Shown here one piece after another: positions 8,784-18,098 of a DNA stretch of 64,000 nt. The first letter of the stretch is position 1. Each line of letters starts with the position of its first letter. The notes under the pieces were generated by a model that made no database searches, was not told the origin of the DNA, and worked only from the letters and a program-made list of their open reading frames with translations. The translations under genes were made by a program, and so were the position numbers. Location: assembly GCF_014641855.1 (NCBI RefSeq), contig NZ_BMII01000010.1, positions 1 through 64,000 of the forward strand, given 5' to 3'. Source of the stretch: Shewanella inventionis (GTDB lineage Bacteria; Pseudomonadota; Gammaproteobacteria; Enterobacterales; Shewanellaceae).

Positions 8784-10871
8784 ATGAAAAAATTAGTAAT
8801 TGGAGGTTTATGTGCCTCGTTAATTGCAGGCCTAAGTGCTTGTAGTGATGACAAAGCCGTAGTCGCCCCAGCAGCAGACGTGGCCAAAACAGCTGCAGCC
8901 GTTGCCGTTGAAAAAGCACTTACCTCAGGCATTACTTTTGACAACATCGACAAGTCAGTTCGCCCTCAAGACGACTTTTACATGTATGTAAACGGCGCAT
9001 GGATGAAGAATGCTGAAATCCCAGGCGATCGCACTAACATTGGTGCATTTTATGACTTACGTGAACACGCTCGTGATGATGTTAAAGCTATTATCGAAGA
9101 TTTAAGTGCAACCCCTGATTTAGCAGACGGCACTGATGAGCAAAAAGTGGCTGACTTATATCGCTCATTTATGGACGTTGAAACCTTAAATAAACTAGGT
9201 ATTGCACCAATCCAGGCAGAGTTAGACAAAATTGCTGCATTAAAAGACAAAAACGAATTAACCGCATTTTTTGGTGAAAACCAAGCCAACGGCGGCGGCA
9301 CTCCATTAGCATTCTATGTTGAAGTCGATGCCAAAAATTCTAGCCGTTATGCCACTCACATCTGGCAATATGGTTTAAGCCTGCCTGAAAAAGACTACTA
9401 TTTTAACCAAGAAGAGCGCTTTGTTAGCATCCGTAAAGCCTACGTTGAACACATTGAAAAAATGTACAACCTAGCAGGTTTACCTAACGCTAAGGCTAAT
9501 GCAGAAGCCATTCTTGCACTCGAAACCCAAATTGCTGAAAAACATTGGGACGTAGTTGAAACCCGCGACAGCACCAAAACCTATAACCTATACCAGGTTA
9601 AAGACTTGCCTACATTGGCACCAGAGATTAACTGGGATGGCTATTTAGCAGCTGTGGGTGGTGATAAGCAAACAGATATCATTATTAACCAACCAAGCTA
9701 TGTTCAAGGGTTAAGCGAAGTGATCAAGAACAACAGTCTTGATAGCTGGAAAAACTACCTAACCTGGATGACCTTAACTCACAATGCGAGCAACATGTCT
9801 GAAGCATTAGACAATGAAAACTTTTCCTTTTTCTCTAAAACCTTAAATGGTCAAGCAGAACAAGAGCCGCGTTGGAAGCGTGGTGTGAGCACAGTAAGTG
9901 ACACCCTAGGCGAAGTAGTAGGTAAAGTGTACGTCAAGCGTCACTTTGCTCCAGAAGCAAAAGTTCGCATGGAGCAGTTAGTTGAAAATCTTCGTAGCGC
10001 TTATGGTTCAAGCATTGACTCACTAGACTGGATGAGCGCTGACACCAAAGTAGCTGCAAAAGACAAATTAGCTAAGTTTAACCCAAAAATTGGTTACCCA
10101 AACAAATGGGATGACTACAGCAAACTCAGCATTAAAGCAGATGATTTAGTGGGTAACGCTAAACGTGCAGCTATATTTGAGCACAACAAAAACCTCGCTA
10201 AATTGGGTCAACCAATTGATAAAGACGAGTGGCACATGACGCCACAAACCGTAAACGCTTACTACAACCCAACCATGAACGAAATCGTGTTCCCTGCTGC
10301 GATTTTACAACCGCCATTCTTTAACCTAGAAGCGGATGACGCAGTAAACTACGGTGGTATTGGTGCGGTGATCGGTCACGAAATGGGCCACGGTTTTGAC
10401 GACCAAGGTGCTAAGTTTGACGGCGAAGGCAACTTACGCGACTGGTGGACTGAGTCTGATTTAAAAGCATTTGAATCAAAAGGCAAAGCCCTAATTGAAC
10501 AATACAACGGCTACCAAGTATTTGACGATCTACACGTTAACGGAAGCCTAACATTAGGTGAAAACATTGGTGACTTATCAGGCGTAACCATCGCTTATAA
10601 AGCTTACAAAATGTCACTTAACGGTAAAGAAGCACCAGTAATTGATGGCTTAACTGGCGACCAACGTTTCTTTATGGGCTTTACTCAAATTTGGCGAGTA
10701 AAAATGAAAGAAGAAGCCATGCGTAACCGCGTAGCGACTGATCCGCACTCACCAGGCCACTTCCGTGCACTTGGCGCATTGTCAAATATGCCTGAGTTCT
10801 ATACCACTTACGACGTGAAAGAAGGCGACAAGATGTACATCGCTCCAGAAAACCGCGTTAAAATCTGGTAA
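8784..10871 (+). CDS. M13-family zinc metallopeptidase lipoprotein (PepO/neprilysin-like)
   Basis: This 695-residue endopeptidase is exported as a lipoprotein: the signal MKKLVIGGLCASLIAGLSAC ends in a lipobox with Cys20. The zinc site is HEMGH at residues 532-536, with the third ligand in GENIGD (Glu593). NAYYNPTMNEIVFPAAILQPPFF before it is the classic M13 substrate-binding block. The C-terminal NRVKIW is the usual M13 end. It should degrade peptides at the outer membrane or in the periplasm. The Asp after the lipobox Cys region (CSDD) could favour inner-membrane retention, but this is a weak hint. AAAGGAAA sets the start. It stands alone between terminators. Confidence 0.93.
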   Translation: MKKLVIGGLCASLIAGLSACSDDKAVVAPAADVAKTAAAVAVEKALTSGITFDNIDKSVRPQDDFYMYVNGAWMKNAEIPGDRTNIGAFYDLREHARDDVKAIIEDLSATPDLADGTDEQKVADLYRSFMDVETLNKLGIAPIQAELDKIAALKDKNELTAFFGENQANGGGTPLAFYVEVDAKNSSRYATHIWQYGLSLPEKDYYFNQEERFVSIRKAYVEHIEKMYNLAGLPNAKANAEAILALETQIAEKHWDVVETRDSTKTYNLYQVKDLPTLAPEINWDGYLAAVGGDKQTDIIINQPSYVQGLSEVIKNNSLDSWKNYLTWMTLTHNASNMSEALDNENFSFFSKTLNGQAEQEPRWKRGVSTVSDTLGEVVGKVYVKRHFAPEAKVRMEQLVENLRSAYGSSIDSLDWMSADTKVAAKDKLAKFNPKIGYPNKWDDYSKLSIKADDLVGNAKRAAIFEHNKNLAKLGQPIDKDEWHMTPQTVNAYYNPTMNEIVFPAAILQPPFFNLEADDAVNYGGIGAVIGHEMGHGFDDQGAKFDGEGNLRDWWTESDLKAFESKGKALIEQYNGYQVFDDLHVNGSLTLGENIGDLSGVTIAYKAYKMSLNGKEAPVIDGLTGDQRFFMGFTQIWRVKMKEEAMRNRVATDPHSPGHFRALGALSNMPEFYTTYDVKEGDKMYIAPENRVKIW

Positions 10872-10913
10872 TCAACCATGTAAAAGCTGACCTAGGTCAC
10901 ACTTACACACAAC

Positions 10914-10940
10914 AAGGGCATCGTTTGATGCCCTTTTTTT
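10914..10940 (+). terminator. intrinsic terminator after the M13 peptidase
   Basis: Stem AAGGGCATC / GATGCCCTT with loop GTTT, followed by a run of T. Confidence 0.93.
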
Positions 10941-11090
10941 ATAACAAAATAAATTAAACCACTGATATATATGTACATACACCCATAATCGCTAACCATA
11001 TCCTCGGTATAATTAAACCTTGTTCATTTAGCCCCTATTCAGCCAAAAAACGGTAAAGTGGTTCCACAGACATTACGCTGGAGCTATTCA

Positions 11091-11867
11091 ATGAATAAGT
11101 TATTTCGTACTTTTTTTATCTTCTTAATTTTACTGTCTACCCGCGGCGCAATTGCTCAACCCAATGAGATTAAATATAACAAGCTCGCCGAGCCCTCAGA
11201 CTTCAGCCAAAAATCACACAATGACATTGAGCAATTAATTAACCTAAGCGAGCAAACCACCGGGCTTGCACAACAAGACACTCAAAACTTAGACAGCTTA
11301 ATGGCACGGGCTCCAGCAGCCCAGCAAGAACTAATCGAACTGCTCACGCATATCAACCAAACCAGCTATACCTCTGCGATTATTCCTGCAACCAAAAGTT
11401 ATGCTCGCGCAGCCCAAAAAGTGCAATTAAAGTTTAACGGCGATGCCAGCCTATTAACCGATATCGCACGTGCAAGTGTGATCGCCAATGATGTCAATAG
11501 CTTACTAACCAGTTACCAACAATTGCGCAAATCGACCGATGTCGTGCAGTTAAAAAACCGTTTTGCTGAGCCAAAAACCTCAGGGTATCGCGACTTAAAC
11601 GTGCTGGTAAAACTCCCAAAAAGCCAAATGGTGGTTGAGGTACAGTTTCATTTAAATGATATCGCCGAGATTAAAAGTGGCCCAGAGCACCAGGTATATG
11701 AGCAAATTCAAGCCATTGAACTACAGGCCAAAACAGAGCAAAGAGCATTAAACGACATTGAGCATGCCAGTATTGCTAAATTGCGCCAAGATTCACATAA
11801 GCAATATCATAAAGCCTGGTTGTACTATAAACGCCAAAGCGCTGCTCCATCGACTCAAGCAGCTTAA
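11091..11867 (+). CDS. exported protein with RelA/SpoT synthetase-like domain
   Basis: The 258-residue product starts with a clear Sec signal (MNKLFRTFFIFLILLS, cleavage likely after RGAIA). The mature part carries the RelA/SpoT nucleotidyltransferase pattern in order: FNGDASLLTDIARASVI (115-131) at the DIxGxR position, GYRDLN (165-170) like the GYRSLH block, and VVEVQFHL (181-188), whose Glu183 aligns with the catalytic Glu of synthetases. Between them lie KNRFAEPKTS, the usual NPKPNGY-like link. Cytosolic (p)ppGpp synthetases have no signal peptide, and GTP and ATP are scarce in the periplasm, so the substrate is unclear. ATG 11091 is chosen for the signal; an upstream start at 11058 would bury it. 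Confidence 0.7.
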   Translation: MNKLFRTFFIFLILLSTRGAIAQPNEIKYNKLAEPSDFSQKSHNDIEQLINLSEQTTGLAQQDTQNLDSLMARAPAAQQELIELLTHINQTSYTSAIIPATKSYARAAQKVQLKFNGDASLLTDIARASVIANDVNSLLTSYQQLRKSTDVVQLKNRFAEPKTSGYRDLNVLVKLPKSQMVVEVQFHLNDIAEIKSGPEHQVYEQIQAIELQAKTEQRALNDIEHASIAKLRQDSHKQYHKAWLYYKRQSAAPSTQAA

Positions 11868-11898
11868 CCACCCCCATGGCTTACCGTTTCCACCCTTT

Positions 11899-11922
11899 AG
11901 CGCTCATTGAGCGCTTTTTTTT
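11899..11922 (+). terminator. intrinsic terminator after the RelA/SpoT-like gene
   Basis: Stem AGCGCTC / GAGCGCT with loop ATT, followed by a long run of T. Confidence 0.88.
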
Positions 11923-11991
11923 ATCCGAAAAAACTCAGTGTCTTCCACATCTGCTATACTCGCGCAAAAGAGCTTCCTGCCGGACATAGAC

Positions 11992-12393
11992 ATGAACGAA
12001 ATTATTGATCAATTGCAAGAATTAAGCGAAACCGTACCCGTTCCGCTTGAGCTGCCCACATTTGAACAAATTGTTGAAGTTGAAGAACAAATTCTTATTG
12101 GCCTACCCAATGATTTAAAAGAATACCTGCTATACGCCAGTGACGTAATTTACGGCACCCTAGAGCCCGTCACCGTTGCCGATCCATACTCACACACCTA
12201 CCTACCAGAGGTCACCAGTTATGCCTGGTCAATTGGTATGCCGCGCGACCAAATCGCCATTTGTCAGGTTGGCGAAAGTTTTTATTGCATCAATGAAGAA
12301 GGTGAAGTGCAGTTTTGGGAAGATGGCGACTTTAGCGAAGAAGGCTGGGAGTCACTGTGGGATTGGATAGAAGATGTTTGGCTAGAACAATAA
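11992..12393 (+). CDS. SMI1/KNR4-like (SUKH) protein
   Basis: The 133-residue acidic cytosolic protein has SUKH-fold features: the early ELPTFEQIVEVEEQILIGLPNDLKEYLLYAS block (an Ile-Gly-x-x-LP-x-D-[LY]-K-x-[FY]-L pattern) and a C-terminal Trp-rich end (WESLWDWIEDVWLEQ). SUKH proteins often act as immunity proteins, but this one has no toxin gene beside it. It is followed by a DUF4447-type gene, a pairing I remember from other Shewanella, so a core role is more likely. ATG 11992 opens the family-like MNEIIDQLQEL; an upstream in-frame ATG at 11938 lies in the terminator tail of the preceding gene. Confidence 0.72.
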   Translation: MNEIIDQLQELSETVPVPLELPTFEQIVEVEEQILIGLPNDLKEYLLYASDVIYGTLEPVTVADPYSHTYLPEVTSYAWSIGMPRDQIAICQVGESFYCINEEGEVQFWEDGDFSEEGWESLWDWIEDVWLEQ

Positions 12394-12447
12394 CCAAACG
12401 GCCACCACGCCAAAAACATACACAATATAATGAATACGAGAATAAAC

Positions 12448-12951
12448 ATGTCTAAAAATACTGGCCTGAACGCCATTGAAATGCAATATTTACGCTTATC
12501 TTTGGGCCTAACCACTGAGCAAGTTGCTAGCATCACAAGTACCACTCACCAAGACGTATTAGCATGGGAAGCCGGTGAAACAGACACGCCAGTACCTGTG
12601 CAAAAAAAGCTACTCGACATAGATGACATCATCGAAATGCAAGTACTCAACACCACAGACGGCATTGAAGAGCTGTTCAAAAAAGAGCCTAAACGCCGTT
12701 TAGCCTTTGTGGTATACCCAACTCAAGCGGTTTACACCCAGTATAATCCTGAGTTTTTAAGCACACTGCCATTAACAGAGCTCTATAGCACAGCTGCATG
12801 GCGCATTAAAAAAGAGTGTAAATTAGTACTTGAGGTTGACGTAAGTTTAGTGGCACTTGATGCCGAAGCCTATAAAGCTTACCGCGCAGACAACGGCATG
12901 AGCGAGAGTCGTGAAAGCCGTGCAAAATGGGCTGCAACTCAATTAGTGTAA
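12448..12951 (+). CDS. DUF4447-family protein with HTH-like N-terminus
   Basis: The first 60 residues ([40 protein letters not shown]) have the shape of a Cro/XRE-type helix-turn-helix, ending in the typical W-E-x-G turn. The rest is an alpha/beta domain of unknown role. I recall this layout as DUF4447 in Shewanella. I start at 12448 (MSKNTGL), with GAG seven bases upstream, rather than at 12430, which has no ribosome site. It follows the SMI1-like gene by 54 bases and probably shares its transcript. A terminator follows. Confidence 0.65.
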   Translation: MSKNTGLNAIEMQYLRLSLGLTTEQVASITSTTHQDVLAWEAGETDTPVPVQKKLLDIDDIIEMQVLNTTDGIEELFKKEPKRRLAFVVYPTQAVYTQYNPEFLSTLPLTELYSTAAWRIKKECKLVLEVDVSLVALDAEAYKAYRADNGMSESRESRAKWAATQLV

Positions 12952-12972
12952 CGTTTAGCTACGCCATAAAAT

Positions 12973-13003
12973 AAAAAAGGAAACCATAGGTTTTCCTTTT
13001 TTA
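12973..13003. terminator. bidirectional terminator between convergent genes
   Basis: An A-rich/T-rich hairpin, AAAAAAGGAAACC with GGTTTTCCTTTTTT, lies between the DUF4447 gene (+) and the thioredoxin-like fusion gene (-). It has A on the left and T on the right, so it can work in both directions. Confidence 0.8.
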
Positions 13004-13032
13004 TTGGCCGCTAAATATTGGATGTAATCCGC

Positions 13033-14514
13033 TTAATGTAATCCAAAGGTCTCACGTAAAATACCTGCTATTTCAATAGCATCTGCAGGTTCTCCCCAAG
13101 CATTACCATTAACCGAATTATTGCCTGCACTACCATCTACATTGACATCAAAAAACACAGGGATACAGCTAGGTTGTATATCAATACTGCCTAAATGTGC
13201 GCCCCAATCTTCTATATCCAATAGGATTATTGCAATCTGTTGCATCACACTTTGCGCACCTTGTTGATGCAATACAACAAACATATCTTGGCAAGGTTCA
13301 CACCAAGGTGCTGATAAACAAATCAATGGTATTCTGCCTAACGCTAAAGCATTGTTAGCTTGTTCTGCCACGCTATTTTTCAACGATGTTTTACTTACCT
13401 CAAGAGGAATAATCATCACGCCAGATTGAGCAGTATCTTGTTTTAAAATTGGGTAATCTGTCGGAAATTCACTAATTAATCCCTTCTCAGTCGCCATCGC
13501 TTTGGCTTCATCAAGCGACTTTTTCACCGCTGCGGCATAATCATCGGCTATGTGCCGAATAGCTTGTCCATTCAACGATAGTCGCTTAAATAACCCGAGC
13601 GTATTGTCGACATCTTCATCAGCTACGACAAAACCGAAATAGGTATCGCCATTTTCAATCAAAATAAATGATCGCCCAAATTGGCTCAGCCATAAATCAA
13701 ATCCAGACAAGGCATGCAAACAGGCAGAGTCGGCCAGCAAATCATTTTTACCGCGCTCATCATCAATGAACTCGCCTAAATCTAACGTTTTTGCAATAGC
13801 CTTGGCTTGCCATAACACTTCATTATGATCGCGCACATCTACTTGTAACCATACCCACTGCTTTTGGCCATTTAACTGCGCATCTAATGATGACAACACA
13901 TCATGAAAAGCATCCTCAACGCCATGCTCAACTAACTTAGGCTGAATTTTGGCCCAAAGCTGCTGACGTAACATTAACGGTAGTGGTGCAACAATCAGTT
14001 CGAATAAACACTTGCTGTCATCAATAAGCTGAGAGTTACCCCTGCCGATAACTTGATCGCGATAACGCTGCCAAGCAGTAAACGAGGTAGATAAGTAATC
14101 GTATAGCATGACTTTATTTTCAAGTACGCAACGCGGTGAATGATAATCACTAGGAAGGTGTTCAACGTCTGCTTGAGACAGCACAAAGATAATTGGGTGT
14201 TCATCTTCATTATTTGATGTTTTAACATCACCTTGTACATCAATCAGCACTAATTGCCATTGTTGTTGTAGCTCAAATAAGTAATCGGTTAACCCTTTAG
14301 TCAGCTGAAAAACAGTAACATCAATACTCGACACGTTTTCGTCGGCCGCGATGCTAAATAAAGCACGGCCGCCGTCTTCATGCTGATAGTCAAAACGCCT
14401 TGCTTCAACGATATTAATATTTTCATGCGCCGACAGCGTACTGGCTAACTCGTCACCATTGCGATAATCAACTTGATGATGTTTAAAGGCAAATAGATAC
14501 AAACTAAAACGCAT
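13033..14514 (-). CDS. large unknown protein with C-terminal thioredoxin-like domain (CEPC)
   Basis: The 493-residue protein has no signal peptide or membrane segment. The last 110 residues read as a thioredoxin fold: LICLSAPWCEPCQDMF with the redox pair Cys405 and Cys408, then IILLDIEDWG and SCIPVFFDV at the cis-Pro position. The first 380 residues match nothing I recognise; they hold two or three alpha/beta units, rich in acidic residues and Gln. The CEPC motif differs from the CGPC of thioredoxins. The start MRFSLYLFAF has GGAGGAG about six bases upstream. It is followed by a terminator shared with a convergent gene. Confidence 0.6.
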   Translation of the reverse strand: MRFSLYLFAFKHHQVDYRNGDELASTLSAHENINIVEARRFDYQHEDGGRALFSIAADENVSSIDVTVFQLTKGLTDYLFELQQQWQLVLIDVQGDVKTSNNEDEHPIIFVLSQADVEHLPSDYHSPRCVLENKVMLYDYLSTSFTAWQRYRDQVIGRGNSQLIDDSKCLFELIVAPLPLMLRQQLWAKIQPKLVEHGVEDAFHDVLSSLDAQLNGQKQWVWLQVDVRDHNEVLWQAKAIAKTLDLGEFIDDERGKNDLLADSACLHALSGFDLWLSQFGRSFILIENGDTYFGFVVADEDVDNTLGLFKRLSLNGQAIRHIADDYAAAVKKSLDEAKAMATEKGLISEFPTDYPILKQDTAQSGVMIIPLEVSKTSLKNSVAEQANNALALGRIPLICLSAPWCEPCQDMFVVLHQQGAQSVMQQIAIILLDIEDWGAHLGSIDIQPSCIPVFFDVNVDGSAGNNSVNGNAWGEPADAIEIAGILRETFGLH

Positions 14515-14682
14515 TGCACGACTCCTCCATGATTAAGCTCAAGACCATGTTCTACAAGTTTGACTATGGAAAATAATGTGTCACTTGAACTCACAATCAT
14601 ACTCGCCTGAAAGTTAAGTGCTGCACAAGTAATACCACTGCAAATGATGGTGTTATTTTTAATTCAACAGATTAAAACCAAT

Positions 14683-14722
14683 AAAAAAGCCACATTACAC
14701 GGCATGTGTTATGTGGCTTTTA
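14683..14722 (-). terminator. intrinsic terminator after the TonB receptor gene
   Basis: Stem AAAGCCACAT / ATGTGGCTTT (with a further inner ACAC/GTGT). On the minus strand T residues follow it. Confidence 0.85.
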
Positions 14723-14742
14723 TCAGTAAAGTGGTTTTACAT

Positions 14743-17307
14743 TTAGAAGTTCATCGAGACTTTAGTATAAATGAAACGTCCTAGTGGGTTATGTACACCC
14801 ATTGCATAACCGTAAAGGTCAGCATCACCATCGCCGATAGCAAATGATGGGTCTTCATCAAACACGTTGTTAACACCCACGGTCAACTTAACCATGTCAC
14901 TAAAGCGATACGAACCAGACATATCCACTAACAATTGCGAGTCAACGGTACGAGTTTGGTTGTAGTCTTCAAACTCACCAATGTAACTTAGGTTTAGGTT
15001 GGCGGCAAAGTCATCCATCATCCAGTTAGTTGTTGCTAACCAACGGTGCTCTGGGTACTCATACTCGCCAGTGTAATCAATCGTTGTGCCATCGACTTCT
15101 TTTTCGAAGCTGATTAAATAGCTGTACTCTAAACCAAACTTAACATCACCATAGCTATTTAACTCAAGGCCATAATGAGTTGATAAATCAAGGCCTTGAA
15201 CCTCTTGCGAACCAATGTTAACAAAGCCTGAGTTGATTACATCAATCGTACCAAAGGTTTCACCTGCTTGTGGAGCATTACGCACACAAACAGTACTGTT
15301 TTGGTCACCACAGTGCTCATCATAAATATCTTGGTTTTGCAGTGAGTCAATTTTGTTATCTTGAACAATATTGAATAAATCAAACCCAATATCAAATTGC
15401 TGACTTGGTGCCCAAATCATACCCACGTTCCAAGTTTCAGACTCTTCAGCCTCAAGATCGGGGTTTCCAGCAAAGATAAAGTTGTAATCTAATAACTCAC
15501 AATCAACGTTGTCAGCGGCACAGCGATAGCTATCAACTAAAAAATCACTCTTTTCAGATGGGCCTAAACCGATTTGCGCAAGTGAAGGAGCACGGAATCC
15601 AGTTGACCAAGAACCACGAGCGGTTAACTCGTCACTAATACCCCATTGGAAAGCAATTTTAGGGTTAGTCGTTGAGCCAAAGTCACTGTAACTGTCGTAA
15701 CGGCCAGCAAGTTGTAACTCAAAGTTATCAGCAACAGGGATAGATAACTCAACATAAGCTGCATGTTGATCGCGTGAACCAAACGCCGAAATGGCCTCAG
15801 TACCAAAAATCAAACCACGTTGGAACTGCTCATCCGGAATATCGCTAACGCTTTCTTCACGGTATTCAGCACCAGCGGCCATCATAATATCGCGATCGCC
15901 AATAGAAAATGCATGACCAGAAATGCTGGCATCATAAGAGGTAATGTTCGACTCACCTTGTCTAACTAGGCTGGTTGTAATACGGTCAATCACATCTTGT
16001 GAGTTAATGGTGCCGCCAAATGGGTTGTAGTTACCAGCATCAATCTCAGCTTGTAGGTAATCTGTTCTTATCCAGCCTTGTGAACGGTCACCTGTTTGGG
16101 TTGATTCGCTGCGGCCACGTTGAGCTGACACTTCCCAGTCCCAATCGTTTACCACACCGCGAAGACCAGCAACAATACGCATAGTATCTGACTCGATATC
16201 CCAACGACGTGCGCCAGCATCTACCGTACGATAACGGCCAATATCAATATCTTGTCCAAATGGGTTATCTGGGTGGGTACCTGGAACGGTTAAACCGGCA
16301 TCTTCATCTAACGGCGTTGGTGCACCGCCCGCTTCAGAGGTATTGTGCTGTACCGACAACTCTAAAAATGCCGTTAAATCTTCACCCAACATATAATCAA
16401 ATTGACCAATAGCTCCAACACGCTCAGCCGTTGGGATGGTTAAATTGTATGGGCCGTAATCAAACAAACAACTACCACTTGCCGTTGCGCTGTCGGCTGG
16501 GCAATCAGGGTCAATGGTTTTTACGCCATTTACATAAAAATACCCAGGGAATCCGCGTGATGAACGGTAATCTTCACCACCATAAGGTGATTGATTAGCG
16601 GTACCAAAACGGCCCATGTCTTCGGCAGACAAAGTACCGTTAGTAAAATAATCTAAAATAACTGATGCACTACCTTTATCAGCTTTTACGCCCCATACAA
16701 GGCTTGCTGTGGTTTCGTCATAACCTGTGCCGCTGTCATCGCCGTAGCCTAGGTTAACTTCAAGACCTTCAATGTCTTTTTTCAATACAATGTTAACCAC
16801 ACCGGCAATAGCGTCAGAACCATAAATAGCTGACGCACCATCTTTTAAAATATCGATACGCTCAATGGCAGACACTGGAATGTTGTTAATATCAACAAAC
16901 GAGTTTGAAATACCTTCAGCAAAGGCACTTGCACCAACTCGGCGACCATTAATTAATACCAATGTCGCATCAGGCCCTAAGCCACGTAAACTGATAGACG
17001 CGCCACCGTTTGCGGTAGAGTCTTGGCTGTTACCACGAGTAGAAAATGCGCCAGAGCCGTTAGCAGGCATGCGCTCAAGTAATTGCTGTAGGTTGTCAAA
17101 GCCCATGTTAGCAATGTCTTCTTTGTTTAACGATTGTACTGGCGAAGGGCCTTCAATATCAGTCCGTTTGATACGAGATCCCGTCACTTCGATACGTTCA
17201 ACTTTTGCCTGAGCTTCATCAGCAGCTTGTGCAACAAGTGAAATAGGGGCTAAAGAAAGTGAAACAGCGATAGCGCAAGCGCTGCGTAATAGGTTAGGTT
17301 TTTTCAT
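14743..17307 (-). CDS. TonB-dependent receptor
   Basis: This outer-membrane receptor imports a ligand using energy from TonB. The 854-residue precursor has a signal peptide (SACAIAVSLSLAPISLVAQA). A plug domain follows (VERIEVTGSRIKRTDIEGPS, then ATLVLINGRRVG and DGASAIYGSDAIAGVVNIVLK). A 22-strand barrel comes next, ending in Phe (FIYTKVSMNF) as outer-membrane proteins do. The plug type is close to receptors for peptides or complex organic ligands in marine Gammaproteobacteria rather than siderophores, but this is a guess. The start is the ATG at 17307, with AAGGA five bases before it. It stands alone, with no regulator beside it. Confidence 0.9.
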   Translation of the reverse strand: MKKPNLLRSACAIAVSLSLAPISLVAQAADEAQAKVERIEVTGSRIKRTDIEGPSPVQSLNKEDIANMGFDNLQQLLERMPANGSGAFSTRGNSQDSTANGGASISLRGLGPDATLVLINGRRVGASAFAEGISNSFVDINNIPVSAIERIDILKDGASAIYGSDAIAGVVNIVLKKDIEGLEVNLGYGDDSGTGYDETTASLVWGVKADKGSASVILDYFTNGTLSAEDMGRFGTANQSPYGGEDYRSSRGFPGYFYVNGVKTIDPDCPADSATASGSCLFDYGPYNLTIPTAERVGAIGQFDYMLGEDLTAFLELSVQHNTSEAGGAPTPLDEDAGLTVPGTHPDNPFGQDIDIGRYRTVDAGARRWDIESDTMRIVAGLRGVVNDWDWEVSAQRGRSESTQTGDRSQGWIRTDYLQAEIDAGNYNPFGGTINSQDVIDRITTSLVRQGESNITSYDASISGHAFSIGDRDIMMAAGAEYREESVSDIPDEQFQRGLIFGTEAISAFGSRDQHAAYVELSIPVADNFELQLAGRYDSYSDFGSTTNPKIAFQWGISDELTARGSWSTGFRAPSLAQIGLGPSEKSDFLVDSYRCAADNVDCELLDYNFIFAGNPDLEAEESETWNVGMIWAPSQQFDIGFDLFNIVQDNKIDSLQNQDIYDEHCGDQNSTVCVRNAPQAGETFGTIDVINSGFVNIGSQEVQGLDLSTHYGLELNSYGDVKFGLEYSYLISFEKEVDGTTIDYTGEYEYPEHRWLATTNWMMDDFAANLNLSYIGEFEDYNQTRTVDSQLLVDMSGSYRFSDMVKLTVGVNNVFDEDPSFAIGDGDADLYGYAMGVHNPLGRFIYTKVSMNF

Positions 17308-17542
17308 GATCATCCTTAACGTTAATTTATTGTTTTATATCCATGACTACTGCAAACTGCGGTATCTAAATTACCGCATACGACTTTGTTGGATTTTTTT
17401 ATTTGCATATTCATGTTAAGTTATATTTTAACAATGTCAACACATTGTCAAAACAAGGCTGTAATGTAAATGTAACCAAATACTTAATCAAGAATATTTA
17501 AGTAAAAAAAGTGAATTTTAATTCTTACCTCAAGAAGGCTTT

Positions 17543-18082
17543 ATGGCAGACGAACAGCAAGTTAGTGCACACTTTCATGCAAACCTAGGCCTATACTGGC
17601 TGGTGTCTGGTGCAGTGTTTTTTACCGTCAGTATTGTTGGCATTCCCTTGTTATTATTGTGGTTTCCTTTGGGTTTATGGGCGGTCAGACGGTATATTGC
17701 CAACATGAGCGCCGAATTAACCGAACAAAAACTCATTGTGCGCAAAGGTTTATTAACCCGAACTGAAAACACCATACCCTTGGATAAAATCACCGACATG
17801 GCGCTGATTCAAGGCCCTTTAATGCGCTTATTTGGCATACACAAGTTAACCGTTGAAACCGCAGGGCAATCTGGCCATGGTGCATTAATTAATCTGGTAG
17901 GTGTGGTTGATGTGCAGGCATTTAGAGAGCGGGTGTTATATCAAAAATCATTATTAAATCAGCGCAAAGAAAACGTTTCGCAGCCACCCGCTTTAGATGC
18001 TTTATTAGTGGAAAATCTACAACAAATAAACGCCACTCTATTGCGAATTGAACAAGCATTAACACCTAAAAACCGACAATAG
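17543..18082 (+). CDS. PH-domain (bPH2/YdbS-like) membrane protein
   Basis: The 179-residue protein has two closely spaced membrane helices (about residues 15-48: LYWLVSGAVFFTVSIVGIPLLLLWFPLGLWAV). A bacterial PH domain of the bPH2 (DUF304) type follows: ELTEQKLIVRKGLLTRTENTIPLDKITDMALIQGPLMRLFGI, then KLTVETAG. The tail after 130 is a likely coiled helix (LLVENLQQINATLLRIEQAL). The role of such proteins is not established. It is probably cotranscribed with the NRAMP-like gene 16 bases downstream. AGAAGG five bases before the ATG sets the start. Confidence 0.85.
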   Translation: MADEQQVSAHFHANLGLYWLVSGAVFFTVSIVGIPLLLLWFPLGLWAVRRYIANMSAELTEQKLIVRKGLLTRTENTIPLDKITDMALIQGPLMRLFGIHKLTVETAGQSGHGALINLVGVVDVQAFRERVLYQKSLLNQRKENVSQPPALDALLVENLQQINATLLRIEQALTPKNRQ

Positions 18083-18098
18083 GCATTTGCTATTAATC

